DNA of 64,000 nt from Xanthomonas sp. (GTDB lineage: Bacteria; Pseudomonadota; Gammaproteobacteria; Xanthomonadales; Xanthomonadaceae): contig JADFDQ010000010.1 in NCBI GenBank assembly GCA_018262705.1, positions 1 to 64,000 on the forward strand, written 5' to 3'. The notes beneath the pieces were generated by a model. That model searched no databases. It saw only the letters and a program-made list of their open reading frames with translations, and was not told where the DNA came from. A program made the translations under genes and the position numbers. Positions 1 through 8,667 of this stretch are shown one piece after another. The first letter of the stretch is position 1. Each line of letters begins with the position of its first letter.

Positions 1-86
1 TTCTTGATCATCTGTCTCACCTCGGGTTGCGATATTGAATCGCTTAACCGGGTGTCCGTGAAACAGGGGCAAGATCAAACCGCAGC
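1..86. mobile_element. Possible insertion-sequence end abutting a truncated M13 gene
   Basis: The first 86 or so bases do not encode any recognisable part of an M13 peptidase in any frame, although the peptidase homology that follows starts abruptly in the middle of the protein. The stretch is less GC-rich than the rest and holds TGTCCGTGAAACAGGGGCAA (54-73), which resembles the terminal repeat of some insertion sequences that begin with TGT. No transposase is visible because the window starts here. The identity is inference. A plain chromosomal rearrangement or a frameshifted gene start would also fit. Confidence 0.3.
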
Positions 87-122
87 GCGCGTGACGCCGC
101 CGGTATCTCGCCGCTGCGCCCG

Positions 123-1787
123 GTGCTCGACCGGATCGCCGCGATCGACTCGAAATCCGCCCTGATCGAGGCCTTCGGTCGCGCCGGGATCGACGGCAGC
201 GACGCACCGTTTGGTCTGTACGTCGGCACCGACCGCAACAATCCGGATCGCTACCAGGTCGGCCTCGGCGTGGGTGGGCTGGGATTGCCGGATCGCGATT
301 ACTACCTCGATGGCGATGCCCGTTTCGTCAAGATCCGCGCCGCCTATCTCGAACACATCCAGCGCATGCTCGGCTTTGCCGGCGTGACGGGAGTGGATGC
401 CAAGGCGCGCGCCGAGGCGGTGCTGGCGCTGGAAACCGCGCTGGCGAGGCCGCAATGGGATCGGGTCAAGCTGCGCGACCGCGACAAGACCTGGAACGTG
501 CGCACCTTCGCCCAGTTGCAAGAGCAATACCCGGGCTACGACTGGGCGGCACAGCTGCGCGCGCAGGGCATGCCGCAGCCCACGGATCTCAACATCAACA
601 CCCCGGACGTGATCCAGCCCGTCATTGCGCTGATCGACGCCACGCCGCTGGCGACCTGGCGCGACTACCTCACGTTCCACGCCGTCGCCGGCAATGCGTC
701 ACTGCTCAGTCGGGAAATCGACGATGCTGCGTTCGCCTTCGACGGCAAGGTGCTCTCCGGCCAGCAGGCCCAGCGCGACGACTGGAAGCGGGCGGTGGCC
801 TTCGTCGGCGGTCGCGGCGGATTGGGCGATGCGGTCGGCGAGCTGTACGTCGCGCGCTACTTCAAGCCCGAGGCCAAGGCGGCAATGGATCGGCTGGTCG
901 AAAACCTGCGCGCTGCGCTGCGCCGGAACATCGAACAGCTCGATTGGATGGGCGCTGCCACCAAGACCGAGGCCTACCGCAAGCTGTCGACGTTCCGGCC
1001 CAAGATCGGCAATCCGACTAGGTGGCGCGACTACTCCAGCGTGGCGATCGTGCCTGACGATCTCATCTCCAACGTGATGGCGCTGCGCCGCTACAACCGC
1101 GACGACCAGAACCGGCGGGTCGGCCAGAAGACCGACCGCGACGAATGGTTCATGACCCCGCAGACGGTCAACGCCTACTACAACTCCACCTTCAACGAAA
1201 TCGTGTTCCCGGCCGCGATCCTGCAGCCGCCGCTCTTCGACGTGAACGCCGATCCGGCGGTGAATTATGGCGGCATCGGCGCGGTGATCGGCCACGAAAT
1301 GGGCCACGGCTTCGACGACCAGGGCAGCAAGTCCGACGCCGACGGCATCCAGCGCAACTGGTGGACGGACGAAGACCGCGCCCGTTTCGAGCAGCGCACC
1401 AAGGCGCTGGGTGCGCAGTACAACGGCTATTGTCCGCTACAGGGCCAGTGCGTGAATGGCGGCCTGACCATGGGCGAAAACATCGGCGACCTCGGCGGCC
1501 TGTCGATGGCTTGGACCGCCTACCAGCTCAGCTTGCACGGCCAGCCGGCGCCGGTGGTCGATGGCTTCAGCGCCGCCCAGCGCTTCTTCCTGTCGTGGGC
1601 GCAGGTCTGGCGTGGCAAGTACCGCGATGAATCGCTACTGACCCTGATCCGCACCAACCCGCATTCGCCGACGATGTATCGCGCCAATGGTCCGGTGCGC
1701 AACCTCGATGCGTGGTACGAGGCGTTCGACGTGAAGCCGGGCAGCACGATGTATCTGCTGCCGGAACAGCGGGTGCGGATTTGGTAA
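123..1787 (+). CDS. M13 family (neprilysin-like) zinc metallopeptidase, probably 5' truncated
   Basis: This is a zinc endopeptidase of the neprilysin/PepO family, normally a secreted enzyme of about 680-700 residues. The open frame gives 554 residues from a GTG at 123 and can be read upstream only to a stop at 45-47. The zinc site HEMGH is at residues 391-395, the third ligand lies in GENIGDLGG further on, and the protein ends in the family's aromatic terminus (RIW). The usual signal peptide and the first 110-130 residues are missing, and homology seems to begin near base 87 (AAGISPLRPVLDRI). The start is therefore nominal. It may be a pseudogene cut by a mobile element, although the catalytic half is intact. 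A 14-nt perfect palindrome (TCCAGGCGCCTGGA, 1823-1836) separates it from the convergent next gene. Confidence 0.75.
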   Translation: MLDRIAAIDSKSALIEAFGRAGIDGSDAPFGLYVGTDRNNPDRYQVGLGVGGLGLPDRDYYLDGDARFVKIRAAYLEHIQRMLGFAGVTGVDAKARAEAVLALETALARPQWDRVKLRDRDKTWNVRTFAQLQEQYPGYDWAAQLRAQGMPQPTDLNINTPDVIQPVIALIDATPLATWRDYLTFHAVAGNASLLSREIDDAAFAFDGKVLSGQQAQRDDWKRAVAFVGGRGGLGDAVGELYVARYFKPEAKAAMDRLVENLRAALRRNIEQLDWMGAATKTEAYRKLSTFRPKIGNPTRWRDYSSVAIVPDDLISNVMALRRYNRDDQNRRVGQKTDRDEWFMTPQTVNAYYNSTFNEIVFPAAILQPPLFDVNADPAVNYGGIGAVIGHEMGHGFDDQGSKSDADGIQRNWWTDEDRARFEQRTKALGAQYNGYCPLQGQCVNGGLTMGENIGDLGGLSMAWTAYQLSLHGQPAPVVDGFSAAQRFFLSWAQVWRGKYRDESLLTLIRTNPHSPTMYRANGPVRNLDAWYEAFDVKPGSTMYLLPEQRVRIW

Positions 1788-1839
1788 ACCTGCGGCCCGG
1801 ACTGGATGACCCGGGCGACGCGTCCAGGCGCCTGGAGAA

Positions 1840-2373
1840 TCAGCGACGCTTGGCTGCCGTCAGCGCGTCCAGCGTCTGCTTGACGTGCTGGTTCGGATTC
1901 ATGGAATCGAACGCGAACACGATGCGGCCGTCCTGTGCGATGACATAGGAGGTACGGCTGGACATGTCCGACTTGAGCGCCATCGTGGCGTCGTAGCGGC
2001 TGGCGATCCGGGCTCCGGGATCGGCGGCGACCGGGAATTTGCCGGCGCATTTTTCGGTATCGGTCGAGAACGCCGCCAAGCGTTCGATATTACCGGCAGT
2101 GACTCCGATCACGCTGGCGCCCTGCGCCTTGAAGCGGTCGATGGCGCGCGAGAATGCCGCCGCCTCGGCGTTGCAGCCGGGCGTGAACGCGGCCGGGAAG
2201 AAATACAGCACCACCGGCCCTTTCTTCAGAGCCGCTGCGAGGTCGTAGGTAAACGGCGTGCCGGCCAGATAGGCGGGCGCGGTGAATGCAGGGGCAACCG
2301 CGCCGGGCTTGAGCGCCGCGAACACCGGCAGACTCAACAGGGCGGCGGCGATGAAAGCGGCGAACTGACGCAT
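1840..2373 (-). CDS. Periplasmic peroxiredoxin (AhpC/TSA, BCP-like)
   Basis: This thiol peroxidase would reduce peroxides. It has 177 residues and starts with a signal peptide (MRQFAAFIAAALLSLPVFA), so it should act in the periplasm. The peroxidatic cysteine sits in FTPGC, within the FFPAAFTPGCN segment typical of the BCP/PrxQ branch, and a thioredoxin-fold pattern follows. A second cysteine in EKCAGKFPV is a candidate resolving residue. The ATG at 2373 was chosen because it creates the signal peptide and has GGAG about eight bases upstream. The longer open frame upstream adds no domain. The reductant partner cannot be read from the sequence. Confidence 0.88.
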   Translation of the reverse strand: MRQFAAFIAAALLSLPVFAALKPGAVAPAFTAPAYLAGTPFTYDLAAALKKGPVVLYFFPAAFTPGCNAEAAAFSRAIDRFKAQGASVIGVTAGNIERLAAFSTDTEKCAGKFPVAADPGARIASRYDATMALKSDMSSRTSYVIAQDGRIVFAFDSMNPNQHVKQTLDALTAAKRR

Positions 2374-2460
2374 GGCGCACTCCGGTTGGTGAACCTGGAA
2401 GAGCCTACGCGCAGACGGGTGAATGCAGTATGGTTTCAAAAACAGAAGACGGAGGCGAAC

Positions 2461-2727
2461 ATGGCCACGGGTTGGGCTGGCGATGGCGCGGTTCAGGATC
2501 AGATCGATGCAACCGTGAAGGACGGTATTGCGCGTGCGCGCCGTCGCTTGCCGTCCGGCCCGGGGCTGGAGCGCTGTGAAGAATGTGATGCGCCAATCCC
2601 CGAGGCGCGGCGTCGCGCCGTTCCCGGCGTGCGCCTGTGCGTGGCCTGTCAATCCGTGCGCGATCACGAGGAAGCGGCAACCTCCGGCTACAACCGACGC
2701 GGCAGCAAGGACAGCCAGCTGCGTTGA
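2461..2727 (+). CDS. DksA/TraR-family zinc-finger protein (YbiI-like)
   Basis: This 88-residue protein has a four-cysteine zinc finger of the DksA/TraR type, CEEC then CVAC spaced by about 17 residues. It lacks the long coiled coil of full DksA, which matches the short YbiI-like members. Such proteins are thought to bind RNA polymerase or act as stray zinc-finger relatives; no specific target is known to me. The ATG at 2461 follows a strong GGAGG. The gene diverges from the peroxiredoxin gene across 87 bases. The product is likely cytoplasmic. Confidence 0.85.
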   Translation: MATGWAGDGAVQDQIDATVKDGIARARRRLPSGPGLERCEECDAPIPEARRRAVPGVRLCVACQSVRDHEEAATSGYNRRGSKDSQLR

Positions 2728-2978
2728 GAAGCGATACGGGATCGGTCAGTCGTCGTCCGCTGGCCTGCCGGGTTCGCCGCTCACGCTTCGCATCCATCGC
2801 GGTCGCAGGCACATCAGCCTTGCGGTGCGAATGTCCTCCGGTCTCCGCCGGCGGCCGACGTTTCTCCCTTGATTTCGCACCGAAAGGCCGTTGTGTCTGC
2901 CTGGTGTCGATTTTCATTCGCAATAGAAACGCCCGGCGCGAGGCCGGGCGTCGAAGCTGAAACGGTAGCGGATCGAAC
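2728..2978. other. 251-base spacer without a supported gene
   Basis: Open frames here are short and overlap one another without a ribosome site or recognisable domain. The only clear structure is the terminator hairpin near its right end. Confidence 0.6.
2929..2951 (-). terminator. Hairpin terminator after the repeat-rich secreted protein
   Basis: A perfect 9-bp stem (ACGCCCGGC / GCCGGGCGT) has a 5-base loop and lies 28 bases past the stop of the minus-strand gene. On that strand it is followed by TTTCTATT. The short T-run makes it a plausible intrinsic terminator. Confidence 0.6.
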
Positions 2979-4298
2979 TCAGTACAGCGCCGCAGTGAAG
3001 ATTGCCGAGAGGATCGCCGGAAGGATCATCGCCGAACCGTTGTCGTAGCGGCCGTACTGGTAGCGCTGGTAGTAGCCGTCGCGATAACCGCGTTCAAAAC
3101 CTTGCCGGAAGTAGTACTGATAGGTACCCAGATCCGTGTAATACCCGTAGTAGCCGAAGCTGCCGTCCATGTAGGCGTAGCTGTCGCGGTAGTCGAAGCG
3201 CCAGCGGTCGCTGCGGTCGGCACGGCCGGCATACCAACCTTCCTGATAGCCGTCGCGAATCGCCTGCTGCAGGAAACTGATGCCATAGCTGTTGGTGTAG
3301 TACCAGTTGCCGCCATAGTTGTAGCGGTAGTTGTACGGGGTGTAGAAAAAGGCGTTGCTGTTGTAGTCCCAACGATGGTTGTTCCAGCGGTTTTGCCGAG
3401 ACTGCCAGCGGCGCCAGTAGTCGTTCAGATAGCGCGACCCGTTGTTGCGGTGCGAGTGCCTGTATTGCTCCGCGTATCGGTTGTACTGGTGCTGGTGGTT
3501 GTTGCGCTGGCGCTGCCAGTCATTGCGCATCTGGCGCTGCTGCGTGACGCGGCTTTCCTGCTGCGGACGCGACATCCGCGGCGGGTTGGCGTTGGGACGC
3601 TGGTTCGCCGAGCGCGAAGGATCCGGGCGGCGGATCTCGGGCAACGTCGAGGGGGCCGGACGCTGGGCAGCAGGACGATCCATCGGACGCTGGGTCAGCG
3701 GAGGATTGTTGATCGGGCGGTTCGGCCGATCCGGACGCTGGTTTTCCTGACGCTCCGGACGGTTCATGCGATCGACGAGCGGCTGATTGCGCTCGGGGCG
3801 ATCCTGACGCTGGAAATCCAGCCGGTCGGGCCGCTCCGGGCGCTGCATGTCCGCGCGATTCGGGCGCTCCATGCGCTGGGCGGCCGGACGGTCGTCACGC
3901 TCCTGGCGCTGGAACACCGGGCGCTGCGGTTCGGGGCGATCCTGGCGTTGGACCACGGGGCGCTCATCGCGTTGCACCACCGGGCGCTGCGGCTCCGCGC
4001 GTTCATTGCGTCCGTTGCCATACGGCGAAGTCTCGCCAACGCGAACCCCCTGGTTGGAATCGTGCGTGCGCGGGGTTACCTGCGTGCGGCGCGAACTCGA
4101 ATCGGAATTCGTTTCGGAACTCGAATCGGAATTTGAATCGGAATTCGAATCGTTCGAACGATGCTGGCGATCGGCGCGGCGCTGGCTGTGGTTCTGGCCT
4201 TGATCTTGCTGCGCGAACGCCGTCGAAACGGTGCCGATGGAAAACAGTGCGCCCAACAGCGCGATGGTCAGGGTTCGGGTGATGGGAATGCGGGTCAT
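2979..4298 (-). CDS. Secreted low-complexity repeat protein of unknown function
   Basis: This protein has 439 residues from the ATG at 4298. A signal peptide (TLTIALLGALFSIGTVSTAFA) is followed by three zones. The first is rich in Ser, Asp and Asn (residues about 40-65), built by a 12-bp DNA repeat. The second (about 80-230) holds arginine/proline/glutamine repeats of the type ERPVVQRQDRPEPQRP. The C-terminal zone is rich in Tyr, Trp, Gly and Arg (NYRYNYGGNWYYTNSYG), with a run of YQEGWYAGRADR-type motifs. An upstream TTG at 4319 would add seven residues and weaken the signal peptide. I do not recognise a family. The composition suggests an envelope or extracellular polymer-binding protein, but that is a guess. 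It diverges from the M1 peptidase gene. Confidence 0.75.
   Translation of the reverse strand: MTRIPITRTLTIALLGALFSIGTVSTAFAQQDQGQNHSQRRADRQHRSNDSNSDSNSDSSSETNSDSSSRRTQVTPRTHDSNQGVRVGETSPYGNGRNERAEPQRPVVQRDERPVVQRQDRPEPQRPVFQRQERDDRPAAQRMERPNRADMQRPERPDRLDFQRQDRPERNQPLVDRMNRPERQENQRPDRPNRPINNPPLTQRPMDRPAAQRPAPSTLPEIRRPDPSRSANQRPNANPPRMSRPQQESRVTQQRQMRNDWQRQRNNHQHQYNRYAEQYRHSHRNNGSRYLNDYWRRWQSRQNRWNNHRWDYNSNAFFYTPYNYRYNYGGNWYYTNSYGISFLQQAIRDGYQEGWYAGRADRSDRWRFDYRDSYAYMDGSFGYYGYYTDLGTYQYYFRQGFERGYRDGYYQRYQYGRYDNGSAMILPAILSAIFTAALY
4087..4158. repeat. 12-bp coding tandem repeat (SDSN-type)
   Basis: Units of the form GAATCGGAATTC recur about five times with small changes. They end in the 14-nt palindrome ATCGTTCGAACGAT (4149-4162). 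Read on the minus strand, each unit encodes four residues such as SDSN or SDSS in the secreted protein. The unit is a multiple of three, so copy-number change would keep the frame. Confidence 0.8.
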
Positions 4299-4339
4299 CT
4301 GAGGTCTGCCCTGGCACAAACCATTTGCGCCTTCCGGTT

Positions 4340-4354
4340 GCAGTTAGCAACTGC
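4340..4354. promoter_or_regulatory. Inverted repeat between divergent genes
   Basis: GCAGTT-AGC-AACTGC is a perfect 6-bp inverted repeat between the secreted repeat protein gene and the M1 peptidase gene. It could be an operator for either. No regulator can be assigned. Confidence 0.3.
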
Positions 4355-4495
4355 GAGAATGAATCAATGCTGAGGTTTGCGCAGTCTTGGGTTTTTCGCA
4401 AGTCTCCATTCAGGTTTCTTCCGCCGGATGAACCTGACAAATGGCATGCGCTTCGAGCGGGATTGCCTGTGATCTTGCCTTCCGGAGGATGCCGA

Positions 4496-6208
4496 ATGTC
4501 ATTGCTTTCACGCTGCCTGCTTGTCGCAGTGCTACTGACGCCGTTGTCGAATGTTCAGGCCCGGCAACCCGAACAGCCAGCGCTGACCGCTACCACGGCG
4601 GCCACCGGGCTGGCGCGCACGTCGGAGCAACTGGTAACGACCATCACGCTGGCCGATCTGTCCTTCAAGGTGGATCCGGCGCGGCAGTGGCTTGACGGCG
4701 ATGCCAGCCTGCATCTGCGCGTGGAACATCCCGTGACGCGGCTGGTGGTTGATCTGGACCGGAACTACGCGGTCGAATCGGTGACGGTGGATGGGACGCC
4801 CGCGCGCTGGAGCAATCCGGAGGGGCGGATGACGATCGACCTTCCGCAGCCGCTGGCCGCGGGCGGGCAGGCCGTGCTGCGGATCCGCTACGGCGGTCAT
4901 CCGCACGTGGCGAAGAAGGCGCCTTGGGACGGCGGCATCGTCTGGGCGACGGCGCCGACCGGCGAACCATGGGTGGCCACCGCGGTGCAGGACGAAGGTT
5001 GCGATCTGCTGTGGCCGTGCATCGACCATCCGATGGCCAAGCCGCTGGAGGTGATCGAGCGGGTGACGGTGCCGGCGCCGCTGGCGGCAGCGGGCAACGG
5101 CACAGAAGTTGATGTGCAGGAACACGACGGCTGGCGCACCTACGTCTGGCGCGCGCACATGCCGGACACCTACGCGGTCGCGCTCAACGTCGGTCCTTAC
5201 GAACTGCTGCAGGCCGACTACCGCTCGCGCTACGGCAACGTCATCCCGCTGCGCTTCTGGTATCTGAAAGGCAACAAGGCCAAGGCCGAGGGGCTGTTTG
5301 CCGAGTTCGCGCCGATGCTGGATTTCTTCGAGGAAACCATCGGTCCGTACCCGTTCGCGAGCGAAAAGATGGGCGTGGTCGAAACACCGTATCTGGGCAT
5401 GGAACACCAGACCATCAACGCTTACGGCAACGATTACAGGAAGTCGGAAACCGGCTACGACTGGCTGCTGCAGCATGAGTTCGCCCACGAATGGTTCGGC
5501 AACCAGCTCACCAACGTCGATTGGGACGATTTCTGGCTGCACGAAGGCTTCGGCACCTACATGCAGCCGCTGTACCTGCAATGGCTGCGCGGCGACATGG
5601 AGTACATGGCGGCGCTGATGAAGATGCGTTCGGTGCTGATGCTGCGGCATCCGGTCGTGACCGGGCATTCGATGACCGAAAAAGACGTTTCCGACGCCGC
5701 GCACGGCCCCGGCAACGACGTGTATTACAAGGGCGCGCTGATGCTGCACACGCTGCGTGGCTTGATCGGCGATGCGGCGTTTTTCCGTTCCATCCGTGAA
5801 TTGGTGTACGGCACCGATGCGCCGCGGCCAGGTCATTTTTCCCCGCGCTACGCCTCGACCGACGATTACCTTGCCATCGTGAATCGCGTCACCGGCAAGG
5901 AGTACCGCTGGTTCTTCGACGTTTATCTGCGTTCGGTGCAGTTGCCGCAGCTTGTGGCCGAGCGCCACGGCAACACGCTGACGCTGCGCTGGAAGACCGA
6001 GAGCGACAAGCCGTTCCCGATGCCGGTGCAGGTGCGCGTCGGCCGGCGCGTGATCGACGTGCCGATGACGGGCGGACGCGGCGAGGTGGTGATCGCCGCG
6101 AACGAAAGCTACACTCTCGACCCGCACTCGAAAGTGCTGCGCGATTTGCCGTACATGACCGAATACCAGCGCGATGCGGCGGAACGGGCGAGAGCGGCGG
6201 CGCGATAG
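4496..6208 (+). CDS. M1 family aminopeptidase, secreted
   Basis: This zinc aminopeptidase removes N-terminal residues from peptides. It has 570 residues and a signal peptide (LLSRCLLVAVLLTPLSNVQA). An N-terminal beta domain precedes the catalytic domain, which carries the exopeptidase motif GMEHQ (residues 301-305) and the zinc motif HEFAHEW (from residue 327), with the third ligand glutamate in LHEGFGTY. A C-terminal beta region follows, without the long helical domain of PepN. The ATG at 4496 has CGGAGG nine bases upstream and begins the signal peptide; the open frame runs further 5' but adds only unlikely sequence. Location is probably periplasmic. Confidence 0.92.
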   Translation: MSLLSRCLLVAVLLTPLSNVQARQPEQPALTATTAATGLARTSEQLVTTITLADLSFKVDPARQWLDGDASLHLRVEHPVTRLVVDLDRNYAVESVTVDGTPARWSNPEGRMTIDLPQPLAAGGQAVLRIRYGGHPHVAKKAPWDGGIVWATAPTGEPWVATAVQDEGCDLLWPCIDHPMAKPLEVIERVTVPAPLAAAGNGTEVDVQEHDGWRTYVWRAHMPDTYAVALNVGPYELLQADYRSRYGNVIPLRFWYLKGNKAKAEGLFAEFAPMLDFFEETIGPYPFASEKMGVVETPYLGMEHQTINAYGNDYRKSETGYDWLLQHEFAHEWFGNQLTNVDWDDFWLHEGFGTYMQPLYLQWLRGDMEYMAALMKMRSVLMLRHPVVTGHSMTEKDVSDAAHGPGNDVYYKGALMLHTLRGLIGDAAFFRSIRELVYGTDAPRPGHFSPRYASTDDYLAIVNRVTGKEYRWFFDVYLRSVQLPQLVAERHGNTLTLRWKTESDKPFPMPVQVRVGRRVIDVPMTGGRGEVVIAANESYTLDPHSKVLRDLPYMTEYQRDAAERARAAAR

Positions 6209-6212
6209 TGTA

Positions 6213-6233
6213 GGGAACCGGGAACCAGCGACC
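6213..6233. repeat. Heptamer tandem repeat (GGGAACC)
   Basis: Two exact GGGAACC units and a degenerate third lie just after the stop of the M1 peptidase, between convergent genes. This is one of five such 7-bp loci in the window. Confidence 0.7.
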
Positions 6234-6261
6234 GGCGCCCGGTGCAGCTGCAAGCTTTGGT

Positions 6262-8253
6262 CTACCAGTGCACCCCGCGCATCAGCGCCGCGAAGGCGAT
6301 CTGTTCCTGGCTCGGCTCCGCGTCCTTGCCCGACTTGCCTTCGCCCTTGGCGGCCGAGGAATCCGGGAACAGCTCGAACGCGGTGCTCATCACCACCTCG
6401 TAAGCCTTGGGCGCCACGGCGTTGATCAGCGCCGAGAAAATGCCCAGCCGGGTGGCGATCCGGCTCGGGCGTTCAATGATCCCCTTGACCACCAAATCCG
6501 CCGCTTCGTCCGGGGTCAGGGTCGGCACGCTGTCGTACATCTTGGTCGGCGCGATCATCGGGGTCTTCACCAGCGGCATGTTGATGGTGGTGAAGGCGAT
6601 GTTCTTTCCAGACAGCTCGCCCTGCGCGCAGCGACTGAACGCATCCAGCGCCGCCTTCGAGGCCACGTAGGCCGAGAACCGCGGCGAGTTGGCGAGCACG
6701 CCGATCGAGCTGATGTTGATGATGTGGCCCTTGCGGCGTTCGAGCATTTTCGGCATGAAGCCCATGATCAGGCGCAGGCTGCCGAAATAGTTGAGCTGCA
6801 TGGTGCGCTCGAAGTCGTGGAAGCGGTCGAAGCTGAGCGCGATCGAGCGCCGGATCGAGCGACCGGCGTTGTTGACGAGCACATCGACGTGGCCGTGTTT
6901 GTCCAGCACGGTCGCCACCAGCCGGTCGCAGTCGGCCATGTCGGCCAGGTCGGCGGTGTAGGCGAACACCTTGCCGCCGGCGGCGATCATGGCGTCGCGT
7001 GCGGCGAACAGTTCGTCCTCGCGACGCGCCACGATGACGGTGGTCGCGCCCGCCGCCGCGACCTTCTGCGCGGTGGACAGGCCAATGCCAGACGAGCCGC
7101 CGGTGATGACCACCACCTTGCCGCGGACCTTGCCCTTCAGGGAATGATCGATGAACAGATCCGGATCGAGGTGGCGCTCCCAGTAGTCCCACAGCCGCCA
7201 GGCGTAGGACTCCAGCGGCGGAACGGAGATTCCGCTGCCTTTGAGCGCGCGTTCGGCCTCGCGGTTGTCGAAGCGGGTGGGGTAGGTGATGAAGCCGAGC
7301 ACGTCCTTCGGAATCCGGAAATCGCGTAGCAGCATGCCGCCGAAACGCCGTACCGGAGGCAGGCTGCCGACCGCGGCACGCACGCTGCCGGGCAGGAAGG
7401 CGAACATGCGTGCGTCGATGCGCATGGTCATCTGCGGTGCGTGGCCGGCGCGGGCGAAGGTGTTGAGCACCTCGCCGGCGCGCATCGGCTCGGGGTCGGT
7501 GAGGTGGAAACAGCGGCCGTCGAGGCGCGGTTTGTGGGCGATGTGGTCCATCGCCGCGGCGACGAAATCGACCGGAACCAGATTGATGCGTCCGCCTTCG
7601 ATGCCCAGCGTGGGCATCCACTGCGGCAGCATTTCGCGCAGCTTCTTGAGGAAGGTGAAGAAGTAGTAGGGGCCGTCGATCTTGTCGATCTCGCCGGTCT
7701 GCGAATGGCCGACCACCATGCCGGGCCGATAGATGCGCCACTTGACGCGCTTCTCGGCGCGCACCAGTCCTTCCGAGTCGTGCTTGGTGCGCAGGTAGGG
7801 ATTGTTCAGCCCCTCGGCCTCTTCGAACATGTCCTCGCGGAACACGCCCTGATACATGCCGGCCGCGGCGATCGAACTGGCGTGGTGGAAGCAGCCGACC
7901 TTGAGCGCGGCGGCGAGATCGAGCGCGTGCTGGGTGCCGTCGACATTGGCCGCGCGCTGCGATTCGGCATCGGCGGCCATGTCGTAGATCGCGGCCAGGT
8001 GGAAGAAATGCTTGATCTTGCCGCCGCCGAGGCTGCGCACCTGCGCGGCGGTGAGGCCGCAGCGCGGCGCGGTCATGTCGCCGGCCACCGCCAGCACGCG
8101 CTTGGGATCCCAGCCCTGCTTCTTCGCCAGTGCGGTGAATTTCTTCATCGACGCCTTGCGCACTAGCACGTGGATGTTGCCCTTGCGATTGAGGAGGAGA
8201 TCGATCAGATGGCGGCCGATGAACCCGGTGCCCCCGGTGATGAAATAGCTCAT
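6262..8253 (-). CDS. Double short-chain dehydrogenase, fatty acyl-CoA reductase-like
   Basis: The 663-residue protein fuses two Rossmann domains. The first is an extended SDR of the acyl-CoA/thioester reductase kind: GGTGFIG at residues 7-13, HHASS near 124-127 and YLRTK at 153-157. The second is a classical SDR with GGSSGIG at 385-391, NISS and YVASK. Mycobacterial and marine fatty acyl-CoA reductases have the same order and size, so reduction of acyl-CoA to aldehyde and alcohol is the likely reaction; the substrate is inferred. The ATG at 8253 was preferred to a TTG two codons upstream. It diverges from an acyl-CoA-binding protein and a TetR gene, which supports a lipid role. Confidence 0.82.
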   Translation of the reverse strand: MSYFITGGTGFIGRHLIDLLLNRKGNIHVLVRKASMKKFTALAKKQGWDPKRVLAVAGDMTAPRCGLTAAQVRSLGGGKIKHFFHLAAIYDMAADAESQRAANVDGTQHALDLAAALKVGCFHHASSIAAAGMYQGVFREDMFEEAEGLNNPYLRTKHDSEGLVRAEKRVKWRIYRPGMVVGHSQTGEIDKIDGPYYFFTFLKKLREMLPQWMPTLGIEGGRINLVPVDFVAAAMDHIAHKPRLDGRCFHLTDPEPMRAGEVLNTFARAGHAPQMTMRIDARMFAFLPGSVRAAVGSLPPVRRFGGMLLRDFRIPKDVLGFITYPTRFDNREAERALKGSGISVPPLESYAWRLWDYWERHLDPDLFIDHSLKGKVRGKVVVITGGSSGIGLSTAQKVAAAGATTVIVARREDELFAARDAMIAAGGKVFAYTADLADMADCDRLVATVLDKHGHVDVLVNNAGRSIRRSIALSFDRFHDFERTMQLNYFGSLRLIMGFMPKMLERRKGHIINISSIGVLANSPRFSAYVASKAALDAFSRCAQGELSGKNIAFTTINMPLVKTPMIAPTKMYDSVPTLTPDEAADLVVKGIIERPSRIATRLGIFSALINAVAPKAYEVVMSTAFELFPDSSAAKGEGKSGKDAEPSQEQIAFAALMRGVHW

Positions 8254-8343
8254 GTCCAATCCCTGCCCGTGATTTGTGCGTCAACGCACGCCGTGACTGC
8301 CTACGTTGCCAGACCTGCGGCCGCTCGACAATGCTGTGGCGTA

Positions 8344-8372
8344 TTGACCCCCGCCCGCGCGCGTGCTGATAT
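8344..8372 (+). promoter_or_regulatory. Candidate sigma-70 promoter for the acyl-CoA-binding protein
   Basis: TTGACC and TGATAT are spaced by 17 bases and lie 28 bases before the start codon, in the region shared with the divergent dehydrogenase gene. The TetR protein encoded downstream could bind here, but no clear palindrome was found. Confidence 0.4.
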
Positions 8373-8399
8373 GCTCGCAACGATCGAAGGAGGTGGGTC

Positions 8400-8657
8400 A
8401 TGGCCGATCTCAAGGCCGCGTTCGAACAGGCGTCGGAAGCCATCAAGGGGCTCAAGGAACGGCCGGACAACGACACGCTGCTGCGCCTGTACGCGCTATA
8501 CAAGCAGGGCAGCGAGGGCGACGTCAGCGGTGCCAAGCCGGGCTTCTTCGACTTCGTGGCGACCGCCAAGTACGAGGCCTGGGCCAAGCTCAAAGGCACC
8601 GAGTCGGACCAGGCGATGCAGAAATACATCGATCTGGTGAAGAAGCTGACGGCCTGA
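8400..8657 (+). CDS. Acyl-CoA-binding protein (ACBP)
   Basis: This is a four-helix protein that binds long-chain acyl-CoA in the cytoplasm and delivers it to enzymes. At 85 residues it has the normal family length. The signature region LYALYKQGSEGDV and the later KYEAW / AMQKYIDLVKKL segments match ACBP, including the conserved tyrosines and lysines that hold the CoA. The ATG has a very strong GGAGG. A TetR gene follows ten bases later, and a probable acyl-CoA reductase is divergent. ACBPs are uncommon in bacteria, so the pairing is informative. Confidence 0.95.
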   Translation: MADLKAAFEQASEAIKGLKERPDNDTLLRLYALYKQGSEGDVSGAKPGFFDFVATAKYEAWAKLKGTESDQAMQKYIDLVKKLTA

Positions 8658-8667
8658 GCGGGCGAGC

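Noticed and set aside
1823-1836. 14-nt palindrome TCCAGGCGCCTGGA between convergent genes
   Set aside because: It is too short and lacks a loop and a T-run, so it is a poor terminator. A chance GC palindrome cannot be excluded.
3102-4136. 344-codon open frame on the plus strand opposite the repeat-rich secreted protein
   Set aside because: It is dominated by Val, Ala, Arg and Leu and has no ribosome site. The minus-strand frame has a signal peptide and ordered compositional zones.
6473-8629. 718-codon open frame overlapping the double dehydrogenase on the same strand
   Set aside because: Its translation is Arg/Gly/Pro-rich text without any domain, in the +1 shadow of a protein with two intact Rossmann motifs.
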